Shown here: one piece after another, positions 50,908 through 52,455 of the stretch | Layout of the letters: each line of letters starts with the position of its first letter | Position numbering within the stretch: position 1 is the stretch's first letter | Assembly (NCBI GenBank): GCA_945877505.1 | Contig: CAMDWT010000007.1 | Span: 1-52,455 of the forward strand | Length of the DNA stretch: 52,455 nucleotides | Direction: 5' to 3' | Source of the DNA: Crenothrix polyspora | GTDB taxonomy: Bacteria > Pseudomonadota > Gammaproteobacteria > Methylococcales > Methylomonadaceae | Translations under genes and position numbers: made by a program | The notes under the pieces: generated by a model | Told to the model about the DNA's origin: nothing | The model's input: only the letters and a program-made list of their open reading frames with translations | Database searches by the model: none

Positions 50908-52199
50908 GCATTAAAACCCCCTTAAAAATAGTCTTTTTTTCTTTATTAACCGCCACTATTTTAAGTTGCTATTTACCGGTGTCTGCTGAAGTACTTGGCA
51001 AAATTGCCGCTGTCGTTGAAGACGATGTTATTCTTGAGCAAGAACTTGATAAAGAAGTTGCGCTTATTGCCCAAAGAATACAAGCCAGTAATACGCAAAT
51101 GCCCCCAGAGTATATTTTACGCAAACAAGTACTAGAAAAAATGATTGTTGACAAGTTACAGCGTCAATTAGCCGAAAAAGCGGGCATTACCATCACTGAA
51201 GAAATGTTAAACAATTCAGCGGCGGATATCGCTCAAAAAAACAATATGTCGCTACAACAATTTAGAGAGGAATTACAGCGACAAGGCTTAGACTATAAGA
51301 GCTTTTTAGATAATATGCGTAATGAAATTATCATTAATCAATTACGCGGCAGAGAAATTGGCGGTCGGATTAAAGTCACTGATCGAGAAATAGACCATTA
51401 TTTAGAAACTCAAGGCCAAGCGAGTAATGACGCTATTCAATATCACTTAGGCCATATTCTCATTGCTGTTAAAGAGGCGGCTTCGTCAGCTGAAATCCAA
51501 CAAGCTCAAAGTAAAGCCGACAAGTTAGTTAATAATTTACGGGCCGGTCAGGATTTTACGCAAGCCGCGATCAGCGAGTCAGAGGATGATAATGCCCTAA
51601 AAGGCGGTGATTTAGGATGGCGAACTATTAATGACATCCCGACTTTATTTACGGACAAAGTAAAAACGATGTTAGCGAACCAAGTTGCTGATCCTATTCG
51701 CAGTCCTAGCGGCTTCCATATTATTAAAATGCTGGACATAAAAGGTCTTAATGATCATATTATTACCCAAACAAAAGTTCGTCATATCTTAATAAAAACC
51801 AATGATTTAATTGACGATGAAGAGGCTAAAAAACGCCTCATTGCCTTGAAAACTCGCATTATAGATGGCGATGATTTTGCTTCTTTAGCGCGCGCTCATT
51901 CAGACGACAAAGGCTCTGCCTTAAAGGGAGGCTCTCTTGATTGGGTAGGTCCTGATGATTTAGTTAAACCTTTTGAAGAAGCGATGGGGAAATTAGAGAT
52001 CAACCAAATCAGTGAACCTATACAAACACAATTTGGCTGGCATTTGATACAAGTACTGGATCGAAAAAACAAAGATGATAGCCTAGAACATAAAAGAAAT
52101 AATGTTCGAGATTCTCTACGTAAACGAAAAATTGAAGAGGAAACCGAGCTTTGGATGCGTCGATTACGCGATGAAGCTTACGTAGAAATTATGCCCTAA
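50904..52199 (+). CDS. surA: Periplasmic chaperone and peptidyl-prolyl isomerase SurA
   Basis: The protein is 431 residues, the E. coli size (428). The signal peptide runs to about residue 28 (VSA-E). The N-terminal chaperone domain begins EVLGKIAAVVEDDVILEQEL. Two parvulin domains follow: YHLGHILIAVKEAASSAEIQ with GGDLGWRTINDIPTLF, and KVRHILIKTNDLIDDEEAKK with GGSLDWVGPDDLVKPF. A C-terminal helix completes the core. SurA escorts outer-membrane proteins, LptD among them, to BAM, and the lptD-surA ATGA overlap fits this. In E. coli pdxA and rsmA follow; here neither does. Confidence 0.96.
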   Translation: MSIKTPLKIVFFSLLTATILSCYLPVSAEVLGKIAAVVEDDVILEQELDKEVALIAQRIQASNTQMPPEYILRKQVLEKMIVDKLQRQLAEKAGITITEEMLNNSAADIAQKNNMSLQQFREELQRQGLDYKSFLDNMRNEIIINQLRGREIGGRIKVTDREIDHYLETQGQASNDAIQYHLGHILIAVKEAASSAEIQQAQSKADKLVNNLRAGQDFTQAAISESEDDNALKGGDLGWRTINDIPTLFTDKVKTMLANQVADPIRSPSGFHIIKMLDIKGLNDHIITQTKVRHILIKTNDLIDDEEAKKRLIALKTRIIDGDDFASLARAHSDDKGSALKGGSLDWVGPDDLVKPFEEAMGKLEINQISEPIQTQFGWHLIQVLDRKNKDDSLEHKRNNVRDSLRKRKIEEETELWMRRLRDEAYVEIMP

Positions 52200-52247
52200 T
52201 GCAGGCGTTTATTGGCAGTCTTAAGCAGCTTGCTTTTAGTCATTTTC

Positions 52248-52277
52248 TGACAGCTGGGAAACTTAGCCCTGCTGTCA
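52248..52277. terminator. Hairpin downstream of surA
   Basis: TGACAGC-T-GGG (52248-52258) and CCC-T-GCTGTCA (52267-52277) form a 10-bp stem interrupted by one T-T mismatch, with an eight-base loop AAACTTAG. It begins 49 bases after the surA stop. AATAAACGG follows instead of a T-run, so it is either a poor intrinsic terminator or an RNA-stability hairpin. A TAAACGG direct repeat lies just beyond (52279, 52290). Confidence 0.45.
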
Positions 52278-52359
52278 ATAAACGGTGTGTAAACGGTTGT
52301 TATAACAGCCCGCACTCACCAAAAAATATAGACAACTAACTACAAGCAAAGAAGCCACC

Positions 52360-52455
52360 TTGAAAAATCAACTGCAACTCATTATAAATAGCCAGACTCT
52401 TGATAAAGAGCGTGCTTTTGTGAGCGCTTTAGCCGCTGAATTGACAATTGATAGC
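52360..52455 (+). CDS. Unidentified gene, N-terminal 32 codons only (possibly serB)
   Basis: The frame is open from a TTG at 52360 to the window end, giving KNQLQLIINSQTLDKERAFV and 11 further residues (after the initiator). No ATG lies upstream in frame for about 50 bases, and no strong Shine-Dalgarno is seen. An alternative GTG start occurs 20 codons in. The short beta-alpha pattern resembles the ACT-like N-terminus of some phosphoserine phosphatases, but 32 residues are too few to decide. It is not pdxA, which would start with a different pattern. Confidence 0.35.
   Translation, partial: MKNQLQLIINSQTLDKERAFVSALAAELTIDS

Overview
This window is an ordinary-looking stretch of a gammaproteobacterial chromosome, AT-rich (about 40% GC by eye) and gene-dense, with about 43 protein genes and many short overlaps between neighbours. 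The lineage is inferred from synteny. One block (lolA-rarA, ftsK, trxB-aat-bpt-infA, clpA-clpS) corresponds to the E. coli clpS-to-rarA region. Others are nudJ-mnmA-purB, ypjD/ffh/rpsP-rimM-trmD-rplS, and a Pseudomonas-like amgK-murU/lptD-surA block. A pyruvate phosphate dikinase, a DabAB inorganic-carbon uptake pair and carboxynorspermidine decarboxylase would suit a methylotrophic/methanotrophic or chemolithotrophic gammaproteobacterium. No methane, methanol or sulfur oxidation gene is present to settle this. I see no tRNA, rRNA, CRISPR array, prophage or insertion sequence.

Layout. 1-5.7 kb: a partial DoxX-like membrane protein, then genes for repair of light and oxidant damage (RudS-type tRNA 4-thiouridine desulfidase, MsrQ, MsrP, a DUF1499 exported protein, DNA photolyase). 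5.8-11.1 kb: thiE-thiD, a small exported protein built from 11-residue repeats, a DUF1186/SEC-C protein, nspC and a zinc-less medium-chain oxidoreductase. 11.3-26.7 kb: mrcB-lolA-rarA, ppdK, ftsK, trxB-aat-bpt-infA and clpS-clpA. Compared with E. coli, lolA-rarA is flipped and ppdK sits at the junction. 26.9-36.3 kb: nudJ-mnmA-purB, a thioesterase-parC pair, the rpsP-rimM-trmD-rplS operon and ffh.

36.5-47.9 kb: ypjD; a four-gene MCE lipid-transport operon (STAS-fused mlaE, mlaF, mlaD, PqiC-like lipoprotein); dabA-dabB; and the leftward group amgK-murU-dodecin. 48-52.5 kb: lptD-surA and the first 32 codons of an unidentified gene. Envelope biogenesis is over-represented: PBP1b, LolA, MCE transporter, AmgK/MurU muropeptide recycling, LptD and SurA.

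No unmistakably new multigene system was found. The least explained items are the hendecad-repeat exported protein (7475-7885), a terminator-like hairpin 31 bp upstream of the ftsK start, a nested stem structure in the rpsP leader, near-direct repeats ahead of dabA, and a duplicated W-N-C motif in the LptD N-terminus. The intergenic stretches longer than 300 bases (3511-3835, 20945-21253, 41035-41439) are described as features.
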